DNA from: Holothuria scabra
Taxonomy: Eukaryota; Echinodermata; Holothuroidea; Aspidochirotida; Holothuriidae
Assembly: GCA_037179385.1 (NCBI GenBank)
Contig: CM074193.1
Location: 6,717,547-6,781,546 of the forward strand
DNA: 64,000 nt
Reading direction: 5' to 3'
Part shown: positions 24,016 through 35,837 of the stretch, piece by piece
Layout: each line of letters starts with the position of its first letter
Numbering within the stretch: the first letter of the stretch is position 1
Program-made: the position numbers and the translations under genes
The notes under the pieces: generated by a model
Told to the model about the DNA's origin: nothing
What the model saw: only the letters and a program-made list of their open reading frames with translations
Databases searched by the model: none

Positions 24016-27000
24016 AATTAGCATGACACACCACTGCTGTTAATACCAAATTGCATGTGTGCTAATTACAAGGAACAAAGGCCAGCCAGCTATCATACTG
24101 CGTTAATGCGAGGCCATTAGTTCTATTCTGCCAAAAAATACTAACAAGTCATGAGCTTTGATAAAATTGTAATAAATACCATTAAAACTGCCAAAAGCAT
24201 TAGAAAAGCTCACTTAAGATTCAAGAAAGATTTCACTTTATCCATCCTATACCCTTGTTAATGAAAATTAAAACCTCTTACACATATACCTCAATAATGT
24301 GGCTGAAGTAGAAAAGTTTATCACTGCATTATATTTACTAGTTTTTGTCTGTGGGGAAATTTTCTAAGCATTCCTTGTTTTGAAAGTCATACAAATAGCA
24401 TTTCCCTTGGCAAAATTGCACTGTTTAAGTGGTTTACCATTCAGAAAAAAATCAAGGCCACTTCTGAGTTGCCTACCCCCACCTCCACCCTTAATTTGAC
24501 CATTTCAACATTTAATTCAAGGTCTAGTGGTGTTATACAAATGATATAAAACAGTGATGTCAAACCATTTCTACTATATCATCCTGCCTTGCTCTGATAA
24601 AAATATCCAAAGAGCCTCTTCTCTGTTGTCAAATAATGTGTAGACTTGTCAGAAATGTTCTTTAAAAAGGAAATAAGGAAGTACATGTCCCCAACCACAG
24701 TTTTGAATACAACTGCCATTCACAGTAAAATATTTGTTACTCCCGCCTGCCATGTTGGGATATCTTCAATGACCTGCTGCTTGTGATTGCCTCTGTTGTC
24801 ATTTCCTCATACAGAGCTGATCACTCTGTTCATTTTTCAAGACCTACATGCTGCTATTAAATTCAGGGCCAGCTGATCTTTTTCCTCTTAGCATCTGGTG
24901 CATCTTTGTTCTGCGAAAAAAAAAAAAATAATGTTCCCATGGAAATGTTTGGAAAATGACTTGCAAATATCTCCACAACTATTGTTCACGCAAATTACTT
25001 TGTCTGAAAATTGTTTCCAATTACAGGAAAGGCATCATAGCAATGCGTTTTCTAAAGTGCACCTATTGAATAAAACAGGGAACAGATACACTAGACACAC
25101 GAGAGATAAATTTGCTTGAAAGACAAAAAATCACTAGAAAAGAGATACTGGAAAATAGGGACAAGATGAAATTTGTCATCCTTGAATGTGTTGTTGATAG
25201 TGTTGTTGAAACTCCATGTGTGTTACAAAATAGTCTTGTCACCAGGTGTCTTTGTAATATTTTTGTTGGAATGAATTGGGTGTCTTAAAAACAGTCAAAA
25301 AGGAATGAACACAGCCAAAATTACCAGAAACAAGTTCAGAGATGAAGCAATGGTAAGAAGGACTGGCAAATTAAACATAATAATGCTCTCAATTCTGCAT
25401 ATCTCAAACTAAAAATACATACATACCTGGAGACATTGTTTTTATATTTAGTACACTATACAGGGATAAGAAAGATCAGGCCTCCTGCAGGGATTTCCCT
25501 TAACTTTTTTTTTCAGTCGCCGGCGGGGCTAGTTGAAAAATGTTTTGGGTAGTCCGCCAGCAGCTTGACTAGCCTGCATGGCTTCAGTGTTCTTGGCTTC
25601 ATATATATGGTATTGCAATATCTAGCGTGAAAGTCACTTATTGAATATAAATATGAATGGGGAAAACTGGAACGGACAGAAAAATAAAGACAAAAACTAT
25701 ACACAGTGAAAACAATGGTATACAACACACTTAAATAGACCTCATCAATGCAGAGCCCAGCTTTTTGGTCAATACACCATTTTCAAGAATCTGGACCGAG
25801 TGACAGAAACACCTGAAGTAACAGTTGGGGGATCTCCAAGACCACAGAAGTTTGGACTCTGTGATTACTGCTACTGCTTCCCCACACTTTATTCATCAAT
25901 TACTCAAGGATGGACAAAAGACATTTTTTTCTCCTAATAACTTCCAAATGTTCGGTAGACACAATGGTAATGTGATGTTTTGACACCCAATTTGTACATA
26001 AGGTCATGCGGTTGTACTGTCACTTGATGTATTACTAAGCTTGAACATTTCAATGGATCCACGTTGCCCGGTGGTGCCAAGACAAAATGGATACCTGCTG
26101 AATTTTCTAAATATCTTATAAGCCAATATTTGTTTCCAGGAGGACCCTTGTGTTATGCATGTTGAAAGTACTTTTTGCCCCCCTCCCAGTTCACATCGGT
26201 AACATTCCCACCTTAGTAACTCTAAGTGGAAAATTACGTCATAAAGTTTGAATGAATTTTCTTGATAAGTAAAGTGATATTCAATTTCATTCATGCTCTG
26301 GGAGTCTGGGTCTGACAGAGTGTGAACTTGGTGTAGAAACTTTTGGTTAAAAGTCTGATAGTGTTTTGGGTATTAAAAGGTCCTACACCTGTGGTAATTG
26401 GTGACATTTCTTCAGTTGCCCGTCTGACTACTGAGGAAGGGTTCTTCACTCGTCTGAGGCTGTTTTCAGTTGCAAATGGTGACCGGTTGAGTGCTAACTT
26501 CGAACTCTGCTCCTGGCATCCCCAGTGATGCAGATTTTAAATTTGTCATAAGTAACAACTGAGGCAAAATCAAGTCCCTGTCTAGGTCTGCTTGTCACCA
26601 ATGCTTACCCTCTTATCATTCATGAGAAACCCCATTTCAGGAAGGAAGACACCTTGACATAATTTGACATTTTTCTCAGTTCATTTTATTAAAGCTATCT
26701 ACAACAATCTACTGTTAAGTTTGGTCTCCTTCAAGCTTTCCTGAATGACCATTCTCTTCTAACCTTAATTTTTTTCCCATTTTAATTTTCAAGAAGATAT
26801 CATGGAGAAGTTATATTACAGCAAAACAATACAGCAATGGTGAGCTGCATTCTTTACTTCATCATTCAAATGTATTCTGGAGTGTTTTCTAAGGTCAAAA
26901 GGCCTCAGTGTCCTTTGAACATGATGTACAAATTCTCTACATTTCCTGAGATCATCACAAGACTTTCACTGCTTTCAACAAATAAAAACATCACTATTTA

Positions 27001-27911
27001 ATACTGTGAGGAAAAATTCCAAATTCATATAAGACATATATTACAACACTTGCCATTGACATTGGGTTCACAAATTACTCCAAACATTACAGATAAGGAT
27101 CCTCCAAACCTAAGCATGCAAAGTACATAGAAGACAAACATTACACGTTCAGGATCCCTGAAACCTAAGGTTCCCAACCTGCCCAAACTGGCGGAACAGG
27201 AACAAGGGAAACCCTGCACAAGCGAGATCCCACCAGAAAAAAACTACAAGAACCAGACCCCTTGACAAGGAGCCCACAAAAGCCGTCCTGAAGGTCTCCC
27301 CCCCAAAATGGGGGGAGAACCTCAGGGAGGGAAGAAGCTCCCCAAATGACCAAAACCCGAAGGAGGAAGGAAGAAGGAGGAAGATACCCGCAAAGAGGAG
27401 CCTCCCAACCACGACCATCGGAACCTGTCCTACACAAAACACTGTAAACAACTAACACAGAAAAGGCCGCTAAGGGCAGGAAAACACAATTCCGCAAAAA
27501 AACCCAAACAGAAAAGGATACTCATCGTGACAGCCTGCAAGAACGGTAGCGGAAGAACTCAGCAATTGGAAACTATCCAAATGGGAACAAAACACGAAAA
27601 TCCAGGCACAAAACGAAAGGAAAGAAACCAGGGAAGAAAACAAGTTGCGTATAAAAAGATGGTACGCAAGAAAAGGATGATGGAGGGCGTCCTTCCTCCT
27701 CATGTGGGAAGGAAGAGAGCCCTCCCTTGCAGTGCTATTGGTTTACCAGGGTTGGCTGCAGGTAGGTGGGGACTACATGTGTGAATAGGAGGTAAGTAGA
27801 CGGGTGGAGTAGATTACTCCATCAAATACAACTTAGTTCCAATTTTTGATGACATTTTTCTCAAAATTTTCATTTTTGTAGTCAGAAAGAATTCAAATTA
27901 AAATATCTTAC
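24016..27911. other. Region 3' of ashwin exon 3, last exon not found
   Basis: The ashwin homologue must end in this direction, because the exon ending at 27912 closes with a splice donor. I could not pick out the terminal exon. The segment 27140-27790 is distinctly purine- and CpG-richer than its surroundings, with open frames on both strands. It looks like an unclassified repeat or an old insertion rather than a gene, since no family is recognisable. Confidence 0.35.
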
Positions 27912-28551
27912 TTCAGCTACAGGAGTGGTGATGGGTCTTTTGATGGTAGTTTTATTTTCTCCATCTGTCCTCTTCTTTTGTCCTAGGTGACCCAAAGCTT
28001 TACGGACAGCATCCTTACCAGCATCAGATACTACATGTAACCTTGTTGGAGACATGACCTTTGTTTTAGATTCATCGTTGCCTGAATTAAATGTTATCCG
28101 TCTTCTTCCAGGTTTAGGAGACAAATTATTGGATGATTCCTTACTTTTTGAAATATTAATAGACTGCTTGGTTGAAATTAGTAAACCATGCTGTTTTGCA
28201 GAACTGTTTTCTTTGATGTGAGGTTTATCATTTTTGGTATCTGAAAAAGTTATCTTAACCCTGCCTGGTTTTTTAGTATTTCCTTCTGGTGATGAGGGTT
28301 TAGTTTCTTTCTTTAATTTTCCTCCACCATCCGTTTTCTCAGGAGATGAGGACAGTTTCACCTTGGATAGCCCTGTGCGTATCTTTGTGACATTTCTGTC
28401 TGACTGTTTTACAATAGGAGTTGATGAACCAAGCTTAATTACAGCTCTCTTTTTATTTATTACTACTGGAGGAGGTTTGAGCCTTGGTCCTGAGGAAAGA
28501 TTCAGTTCTGATGAAATGAGCAGACCCTTTTTAACCTCAGAAGTTTTATTT
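27912..28551 (-). CDS. C2orf49: Ashwin homologue, coding exon 3
   Basis: Ashwin is a small lysine- and serine-rich nuclear protein found with the RTCB tRNA-ligase complex (DDX1, FAM98B, RTRAF). This 640-bp internal exon has a good acceptor (CTCTGTTTCAG ending at 28552) and a donor (GAA, then GTAAGA from 27911). It enters in phase 2, matching exon 2, and leaves in phase 0. It encodes about 213 residues of basic, low-complexity sequence with RLKPPPVVINKKR, which resembles the RLKPPP block of vertebrate ashwin, and two copies of a PGR(V/R)(K/R)ITF motif. No stops interrupt it. Confidence 0.75.
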
Positions 28552-29147
28552 CTGAAACAGAGAAGAAAAAATGCATCTGATCAGTTTAGACACAATGAGA
28601 CATTTTCGACCATTCAATAAAAACTTGCATCAACTTTTTCAATATTTAAATCAGTTTTTGTATAGAATTAGGGCAACTTCTTAACCTACTGTATGGCACA
28701 CCATAACATTAAGGCTGGGTTTAAGTAACTAAAAAGACTTCTTTAACTTAAAAGAACTGGCATTTAACACCACAAGTTGTGGAACCAAAAAACAATATTC
28801 AATCTCTTACAATAAGTTTGCATCTGGTATACTCATGTTAGCTAAGTGACCACTTGAACATCACTCTTATTTATATGACAATGCCACCTTATCTAAGAAA
28901 CAAAACAAATTAAACTTTCTTTGAATACTGAGTTAAAATATTCAGGCAATAAGGTTGAACTTTTTTATATCTTTACATTATATCATGTAGCTTGCTCTGC
29001 TCAGTCAAATTTTATTGTCTTTTGGTAATAGCTGCCTTAGAATGTCATACACATGAATCAACTCCCCTTGGTAGGCTATTATGACATGACTACTTGAACC
29101 AAGGATAGGATGTAGCTACTTCTGTCTGTTTGCTTAACAGACAGCAG

Positions 29148-29460
29148 GGGATTTTGCTAAAAAAATAAAAAAGGGTAGACAGGAAGGGTTTACTACTGCC
29201 AAACCCCAGATCCAGATTGATGAACTTGGTCAAAGTCACAGGTGGATTCAGGGGTACAAAAGCTCTATACATGATGCAAAAAGAATGGTTTTAGAAAAAG
29301 TTTCTTTCCGTAACTTTGACAATGCTGCAAAGGTGTCCTCTTCCTAAAGAAGAAAAAAGGATACTGAAATATTTTATTTTATGGAAACCAAATGGGAGAG
29401 GGGGTGGTATTTTACCCTCTGCCTCCAGGAAAGAGGGACAAATTCCCATTTGACAGGAAC
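29148..29460 (+). repeat. Dispersed repeat family A, copy 3
   Basis: It shares AAACCCCAGATCCAG, GGTGGATTCAGGGG, ACAAAAGCTC, AAGGTGTCCTCTTCCT and a terminal GGAAAGAGGGACAAATTC with the copies at 782 and 20985. It lies in the intron between ashwin exons 2 and 3, antisense to the gene. Confidence 0.65.
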
Positions 29461-29722
29461 CATATGTTGCACTCAAACAGGCATCCATGAAATGTTGAGT
29501 GGGGATGTGGTGGTAGTGATGGTGGTGGTAAACTAGCCCCTCTCCCAAATATGGTTAGACAAGTATGCTACTGTACAGTATATGAAGTTGTGAACAGTCT
29601 GTATCATTGCACCCATAACCTCATTCTCATAAAACCTAAAATTTACTGACGTTGATGGAAAATATACATCAAAATACAAACTAATAATCAAGTAAGCAAA
29701 ATATAAAGTCAGTGCCACTTAC

Positions 29723-29925
29723 TTCTTAGGATTCTGATATTCCACAGTACTTTGACCTTTTTCAACTTTTGGTTTCAAAGCATCTAATTTTTTGATAAGT
29801 GCCTTTGTCCTCTTCCCCCTCCTATTATTTCTTGGAAGACGTTGAGGTAGTGGCATTAATGTACGTTGAAACAAATTCACCAACTTAGCTTTGTCAATGT
29901 CGGCTTCATCTATCTTGATATGTCT
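29723..29925 (-). CDS. C2orf49: Ashwin homologue, coding exon 2
   Basis: This is the most diagnostic exon. The acceptor is CTTCTGCTACAG (ending 29926) and the donor is AA, then GTAAGTGG from 29722. The 203 bp encode RHIKIDEADIDKAKLVNLFQ then RTLMPLPQRLPRNNRRGKR. This matches the ashwin core, where a short helical segment is followed by a PLPQR-x-LP-x-N-x-x-GK signature. It starts in phase 0 after exon 1 and ends in phase 2, fitting exon 3 exactly. The rest is lysine-rich. The phase match across three exons is strong evidence that the gene is intact. Confidence 0.88.
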
Positions 29926-30366
29926 CTGTAGCAGAAGTAAAAGATGAAGTGTAACTGAAATTAAACAAGATCATTCCCAGGTCACCATGGAAAAATAGCC
30001 CAATTTGAACTTTTGGAGGGAGAACAAAAAATATTGGCAATGATAGGTCACAATAGAGTAAAAAAGTGACTTATCCCTTTCCGTAATACTAATAATTCCA
30101 CATGAAATGTTTTATACCATTTGCTGGTTATTATCAATGAGGCTACCTGGAGTGGGATCCTCTACAGTATATAATGCCAATTCCATTCCTCACCCTTAAT
30201 CCTACACAATACATTGGACACTTCCATTGGTCAGTCTCCAATTCTCTTTCCCCAATACCTTGCAGATTATGCAATGTACTTTTGCTAGTTTCTGTTAAAA
30301 ACCAAACTGTTGCATGCTTGCACTAATTTACAGTCAGGCCATGCAAGAAATCAATGGTGTGATAGC

Positions 30367-30884
30367 TAGGGCTGCCACGATAACCATTTTTCATTTATCG
30401 ATATCGTCAGTATTTCCGCGACGACATCGCGATATCGCGCATTAAGTCTTAACATTTTCCATCAGCGCCAAGGAATTAGCAAAAAAGTTGTTTATTGCAT
30501 GCAGCCACTACTGACATACCAAAAGTGAGGGGAGATTGATTATGCGTGCATGTAGCAATATTGATTGTGCAGAAGAACTCTTCACAAGTCTGGAACATAT
30601 GTGAGCTGTTACAATATTCATTGTATGCATTTTGAAACAGCTTCCGATTTTATATCATGTTTTCTTGTGGTGGGTTACATGCAGTTTTTCATTTTTTGTG
30701 ACATCATAAATTATGATCATTTCAGGTTACTGACTTTAGACAATAAAAAAAGGGGGGATTTCACAGTGGTTTAGTCATTCATTTGATTTTTTGCGATATC
30801 ACATCTTGACAAAACATTGGTCATTATCGTCGGGGCAAAACTGTATCGACGATATCGCGATATCGCAATATCTTGGCAGCCCTA
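30367..30884. mobile_element. hAT MITE, 518 bp, TAGGGCTGCCA termini
   Basis: The inverted termini TAGGGCTGCCACGATA (left) and TAGGGCTGCCAAGATA (right, inward) are flanked by a perfect 8-bp duplication GTGATAGC (30359-30366, 30885-30892). Subterminal ATCGATATCG / CGATATCGCG palindromes are clustered at both ends. No transposase frame is present. The 8-bp target and TAGGG ends are characteristic of hAT elements. Confidence 0.9.
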
Positions 30885-31499
30885 GTGATAGCTTTATTCT
30901 TGCTGTTTCCATATTAAACATCCAATAGACTTTTTGCATATGATGTTAGAGAGCAGAAAATTTGCTTTGGGGGCAAAACAGAACAACAAAACAAAAAGAG
31001 GCATCCATCCCCCCACCCCCAGACTAAAAGTAATACTTGCAATAACATTGACCAATTTGCAAACTTAGCAACCATTTTTTAGCATGTGCACTCAAACAAC
31101 TGGAGCTATTCTATAAGGAACTAGCCTTAAACATGACCTTTCCTTGCTACAGTATGATGCCTGTCTGCACATGACATCCTCCACATACTGTTTCAGTGTG
31201 TTATCTGCAAGCAAACCTCAACACCATAAATTGAATTTATTCTGTACAAGACAATGGTAAAAAGGAGGCAGGGATCCATTTTTATGGTTATCAAGTTGTT
31301 CAGGAAGACTAAAATTCTGTGTGGACACAAAAATAAAATGTTGGTTGTCCAACAGATGACCATTTTTCTCAATAAGAATTAAAACTCTTTTAATCTGATT
31401 CAAGACCATTCTGTCATTCATAATGTTTCTTATTAAAGAAGAGGACAATTTTAAGCAATGTTTGAACCTAAATTTATAAAAAACCCTTTCAACCAAGCA

Positions 31500-31645
31500 G
31501 CTTGCATCTTGTAGGGGCCATGAAAAAAGCTTTTTTCCATGAACCCACCTGTAACTTTGGCCACAGGCAGCATCAATTTAGACTTTCGGTTTGGCAGTAA
31601 TGAATACCCCCTTCCTTTTTTGAGTTTCTGCTGGAATTACAGGGT
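31500..31645 (-). repeat. Dispersed repeat family A, copy 4 (partial, inverted)
   Basis: On the minus strand it reads GCAGAAACTCAAAAAAGGAA, then ACTGCCAAACCGAAAGTCTA and TTACAGGTGGGTTCATGG. It matches the first half of the other three copies. Confidence 0.6.
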
Positions 31646-32194
31646 AGCTTCCAGTAAGTCTTCTATCAATTGACTCCCTACAGCAAACCTGTTCCCACTT
31701 GTTCCCAAATTCAGCAAATTTCTATAATTTTTGACAATTTGAAATGTGGAAATTTTGGGTGATAATATTTACTGGATTTCAAAAAAGGGAAATTGAATTT
31801 TAAGCTGTGGAAGCACTTGCTTAAGATTAAGCATTGCATTGATGAACAGTGTAGGCCCTGCACTCTAAATGATAGAAACATCAAAACAAATAAAAATTGG
31901 AAGAAAAAACTATATCAAGATCAAGAGGTAAACATTAGTAACATTCTATAAAATACTCATAAAATATTGGAACAAGTTTACATTGCAGCACTCTTAGTGT
32001 AATCTTGTTGGCCTTTTGAGAAAATCATTCCATTCTTTTGCCTCTATATGGAAAAAACCCTTCCTTGTTCATGGACAAATACTATAGAATATCATGTATA
32101 TAAATACTCTACATGTATATGTGAATTCAGAACATAAATGTGTTACCATTGTGTCAACATATGTCAGTCAATGTACACTGTGTACACTTTGTAG

Positions 32195-32253
32195 TTTCCT
32201 CCCCATGAATATGAAGGAGGAAACTAATGGGTCTGGAAACTAACAGACCCCCT
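32195..32253. repeat. Fragment of Mutator-like terminal sequence
   Basis: GTAGTTTCCTCCCCATGA and GGAGGAAACTAATGGGTC, then GGAAACTAACAGACCCCC, recall both termini of the 10157-12008 family brought close together. It is probably a short deletion remnant. Confidence 0.45.
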
Positions 32254-32597
32254 AGAAGTTGGAGTGCCACTACTGTAGCCTGAAACCCTTACTCAGGAAC
32301 TTAAACTAAAGACTCAGTTAAGAAATTCTAGCCTACTTAGTCAATGCTTATGCTAGAGTTACACTGGTCAACCTTACTTTTTGGCAAGCCTATTTTGTGG
32401 GAGAATGGTTGTGGTGGTTAAGTCCATGATTAAGTTACAAGACTGCTGTAAGAGGAGAGCCAGAGGTGGCATACTAGTTTGTTATACGACACATTCCACT
32501 GAGGTTGTGAAAATACGGGACTAAACCAGTCATGTTTTAAATGCAGCCCTGCTTGCCCACTTTGCCTGTGCTACCCAAACATAGCCCAGCTATACAA

Positions 32598-32737
32598 TAG
32601 GGCTGTCAATTTTTGATTAATGAGTTAAAAGATCATGTATAAATTGTGTCATGAGATTAATCGAAAGTGGCCTTGTACTAACTGATTATTTGATCCACCA
32701 TTAAAGGTCAATTTATTGTTAAACACTCCCAGCCCTA
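32598..32737. mobile_element. hAT MITE, 140 bp, TAGGGCTG termini
   Basis: TAGGGCTGTCAATTTTTGAT at the left and CAGCCCTA at the right are flanked by the perfect 8-bp duplication CTATACAA (32590-32597, 32738-32745). It is very short and has no coding capacity. Confidence 0.88.
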
Positions 32738-32925
32738 CTATACAATGTACTTACAGATCAACTAAGTGTGGCATAACTTGTTACCATCAGGGAGCCGGCT
32801 ACATGTACAGCAAAGAAAGGGCAAAATTCACACTTTCACAGTTGGTCGCACATTTGATTTTATGCCCAACAGAAAGTAAAACTTATGTGATCTATTTTTA
32901 AACTTGTCAGAGCTAATAAATGAAA

Positions 32926-33653
32926 CAGTGTTCTAATTAGGTCCCCAAACCCTCAACTTTTCCAAGAGTCCCTTCAAATTTCTGAGGGTCCCATATTTTT
33001 TGGAAGAGTCCCACTTCCTTTGGCCCTTATTCCAAATGCTAGAAGTGTAGACTGCGCTATTCACACCCAAACTTCACCTGCCAAAACAACTACGAGAGCT
33101 TGTATTGCTGAAAAAACTGTAGACTGGATATGGATGAAAGTTCCCTGCATGCGCCATAAATCACTCCTGGACAATAATCAGTAACGCTCCGCAATTTCTA
33201 CTCAGATATTCTGCCGTGATATTTGCAACAAGCCGCTGCGTACTTGAAAACTGGTCTGGCACTGACAAGTGATGTTACTCTGACCAAGGTGGACAACAGC
33301 ACGACGGATGATTTAGTACGTACGTAGCACCGGTGATATAGCAGAACTGGGCCACATTACTAATATCGGTCTAGTTGGATAAAGTTTTCTGGTTGAGTGG
33401 AATACAAACTGCGGTGCTAAGAAACTTTGGCAGGCAGATTTCCTACATGGACTTTGTGAAGTGACATCGACAATGAACATTTCAAGGCAATGGGTGCGTG
33501 TGAACTTTTCAACACAAAACTTTCTATGCCTCCTTGCCAAAATTTTACATGCGATTTGCAAGCAAATCCCGTGCGTCCCTGGGAAGCACAGGATTTTGTT
33601 TCAAGCGTTTCGAGTCAAACTCGCCCGGCGCTTGGGTTAGTGAGAACCCTGTG
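32926..33653. mobile_element. hAT-type element, 728 bp, non-coding
   Basis: The left end CAGTGTTCTAATTAGG and right end (read inward CACAGGGTTCTCACTAACC) are flanked by an 8-bp duplication AAATGAAA (32918-32925, 33654-33661). The interior is CpG-richer than the neighbourhood and has an open frame of about 80 codons on the minus strand that resembles nothing I know. It is likely a deletion derivative of a hAT transposon. Confidence 0.75.
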
Positions 33654-33757
33654 AAATGAAATTATGTTTCAGAAAAACCCAAAACAAGGTATTCTCAAAA
33701 AGCAACATCATCAAGGATGTGACAAATAGAAGCCCTACTTTGGATCGAGGTTCTATA

Positions 33758-35000
33758 CACTGTTAGAAATTTCTCTGTAAAATTTACATAATTTTTATGG
33801 CAAATTTTTTTCCAACCAAATAATGTTTTTTTTACAGCCAGACTGTAATCATGAAAAAACATTAAGTGTTTGTTTTTTCTTTACAGTTTTTGCATGTAAA
33901 TTAGTTTACAAATGTCTACTGTAAAATCGAATTACAGAATTGTTCTGTTTTTTTTTTACCTTAATTTTATGTGAATTTACAGCCTACTGTTTTCATTCTA
34001 GGCTTTTTAATATTTATTATAATATCGCTTTTTTCCTTTCATATGTTATTACGTAACAAACACTTCACCATTACGTAGATCAGGTATTTGCTTATCAACG
34101 TAATGTGTCGTTACGAAGTTATTTTCAATCAAAACACAATGAGGATGCTTTGTTATCACATTGTTGTCCAGTAGAATGCTATCTCTAGGAATTTTGTAAT
34201 TGGAAAGTCACATTTTTGGTACAATATAATAATTGTTTTTAAAATAAATATGACAAAGAATGCAAATACATTGGTTGCAAACATTTCCAGGCAAGGTAAA
34301 CAATAAGTTTATCACTTCCTGATTAAAAAAAGCCAAAAAAGATATTATTCAAAGCAACAGCAATCCTTTTGTTAGGAAAATGCCTACAAAATAAGCTCCA
34401 CCCATTTATGCAAAATGAGATTTACATCATAAAGTGGTAAATTTACAGACTCTTTCAAGTAAATTTGTGAAACGTTTTTAATTCGATCAAGTGCATGAGC
34501 GCCTGTGGCGATGAGTTGACATCAGTATACCAATTGTCAGTATAATAAATGTAAGTTAATTTTCAAATAGGGCCATAAATTTGCCAAAAATGTTTTCTTT
34601 TTTAACTGAAACTTCGCAGAACGATGCATGTTATATCTTGAAAATTTTCTGGCTATTTCTTATTTGTTTGTTTGTTTGGGCTTATTTTTGTTTCTTTTTC
34701 AGCGTAAAAACAAAATGAATGTTTGTTAAATGACAGTATATTTATGTGAAATCAGAAAAATACAAAATACTGTTAAAATTTCTGTACATTTACAGAAAAA
34801 GTTTTACAAAGCAGTAAAATTTGGTTAAAAAAGCAGACAGAAATGGTTTTTCAAATAAACAGAAAATACATGTTAAACAACCTTTTTTTATTGTAGAAAT
34901 ACAAAGTGTCTGTAAAGATACAGAAAATCTCTATTAAAAGTAAAATACAAAAAGTTTAAGTTAAAAAAAGTCTGTAAATTTACAGAAATTTTTAACAGTG
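33758..35000. mobile_element. TA-target DNA transposon derivative, 1243 bp
   Basis: The termini CACTGTTAGAAATTTC (left) and CACTGTTAAAAATTTC (right, inward) are flanked by TA on both sides (33756-33757, 35001-35002). The interior is very AT-rich, with recurrent TGTAAATTTACA-type motifs. No transposase frame survives. It is consistent with a Tc1/mariner-superfamily non-autonomous element. Confidence 0.8.
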
Positions 35001-35041
35001 TAGGCCTAGTAACGCCTGCTAGTACTGTGTACTATGCTTAA

Positions 35042-35295
35042 AGGTAAAGAGCAGTCCCCCTTAACTTATTTTGAAGAAAAAGCTAAATAGCACAATTTTT
35101 GTCTTATTCCTCTTCAAAGTATCTGTCAATACATTGTATGATTTAACTATTGCATATTCAAGGTAAACCAAGCAGTTACTTCTAGTAAATTTTACATTTG
35201 AAGAGAAAAAACATTGTCATGTGGCTCCCAACAGCCAATCATGAAACTGGACAGTCTACTACATTACTTCAATTTGGGATGACTGCTCTTGCCCT
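35042..35295. mobile_element. TTAA-target MITE, 254 bp
   Basis: AGGTAAAGAGCAGTCCCCC at the left and the inverted AGGGCAAGAGCAGTCATCC at the right are each bordered by TTAA (35038-35041, 35296-35299). TTAA targets are used by piggyBac and Kolobok elements. A diverged relative lies at 18050-18240. Confidence 0.85.
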
Positions 35296-35837
35296 TTAAC
35301 GTAGGACCTACTCTGTACACAATCCTTGTCCATTCGCCTCTTAAAATCACATAGATGTGCACTTTGAATATTTGCCCGATATTCTTCAACTCCTCACGGC
35401 TTCAAAAATGCACCTATAACTACCATAGTTGTTATGAATGATCCCCTGTCATAATATTCAACTTTCTTGTCCAGGTTTCTTCAAATGGAAGCAAGCAAGA
35501 AGAAAAAATTTGGAGGTTAAAATAGGTTAAAATGAACATGAGACAGAATTTATGGAAATTCTGAAATTTAATCCAGAAATTAACATTAGAATTAGAATGT
35601 GGAAATGTTGCAAAGCATCCAGTTCCAGATCTCAACTGTGGCCAAGGACTCTAGTGTAGAGTAAAACAAAGTGAAAGTAGCCGAGTCCTGTTCAAAGACT
35701 ATGCTTCCCTGACATTTCTTGTTCCTTTGTCCTGTTACCTTAGGAAGAATGAAGCCTTTGTGCAATTGCAGACAGTGCAGGCAGATTACAAAAATGTGTA
35801 GAAAAAAACCAGTAGGCCTATACAGCCTTCACTTGAC

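Noticed and set aside
28234..28620. 128-codon open frame on the plus strand
   Set aside because: It is the antisense shadow of ashwin exon 3, which has matching splice sites and phases.
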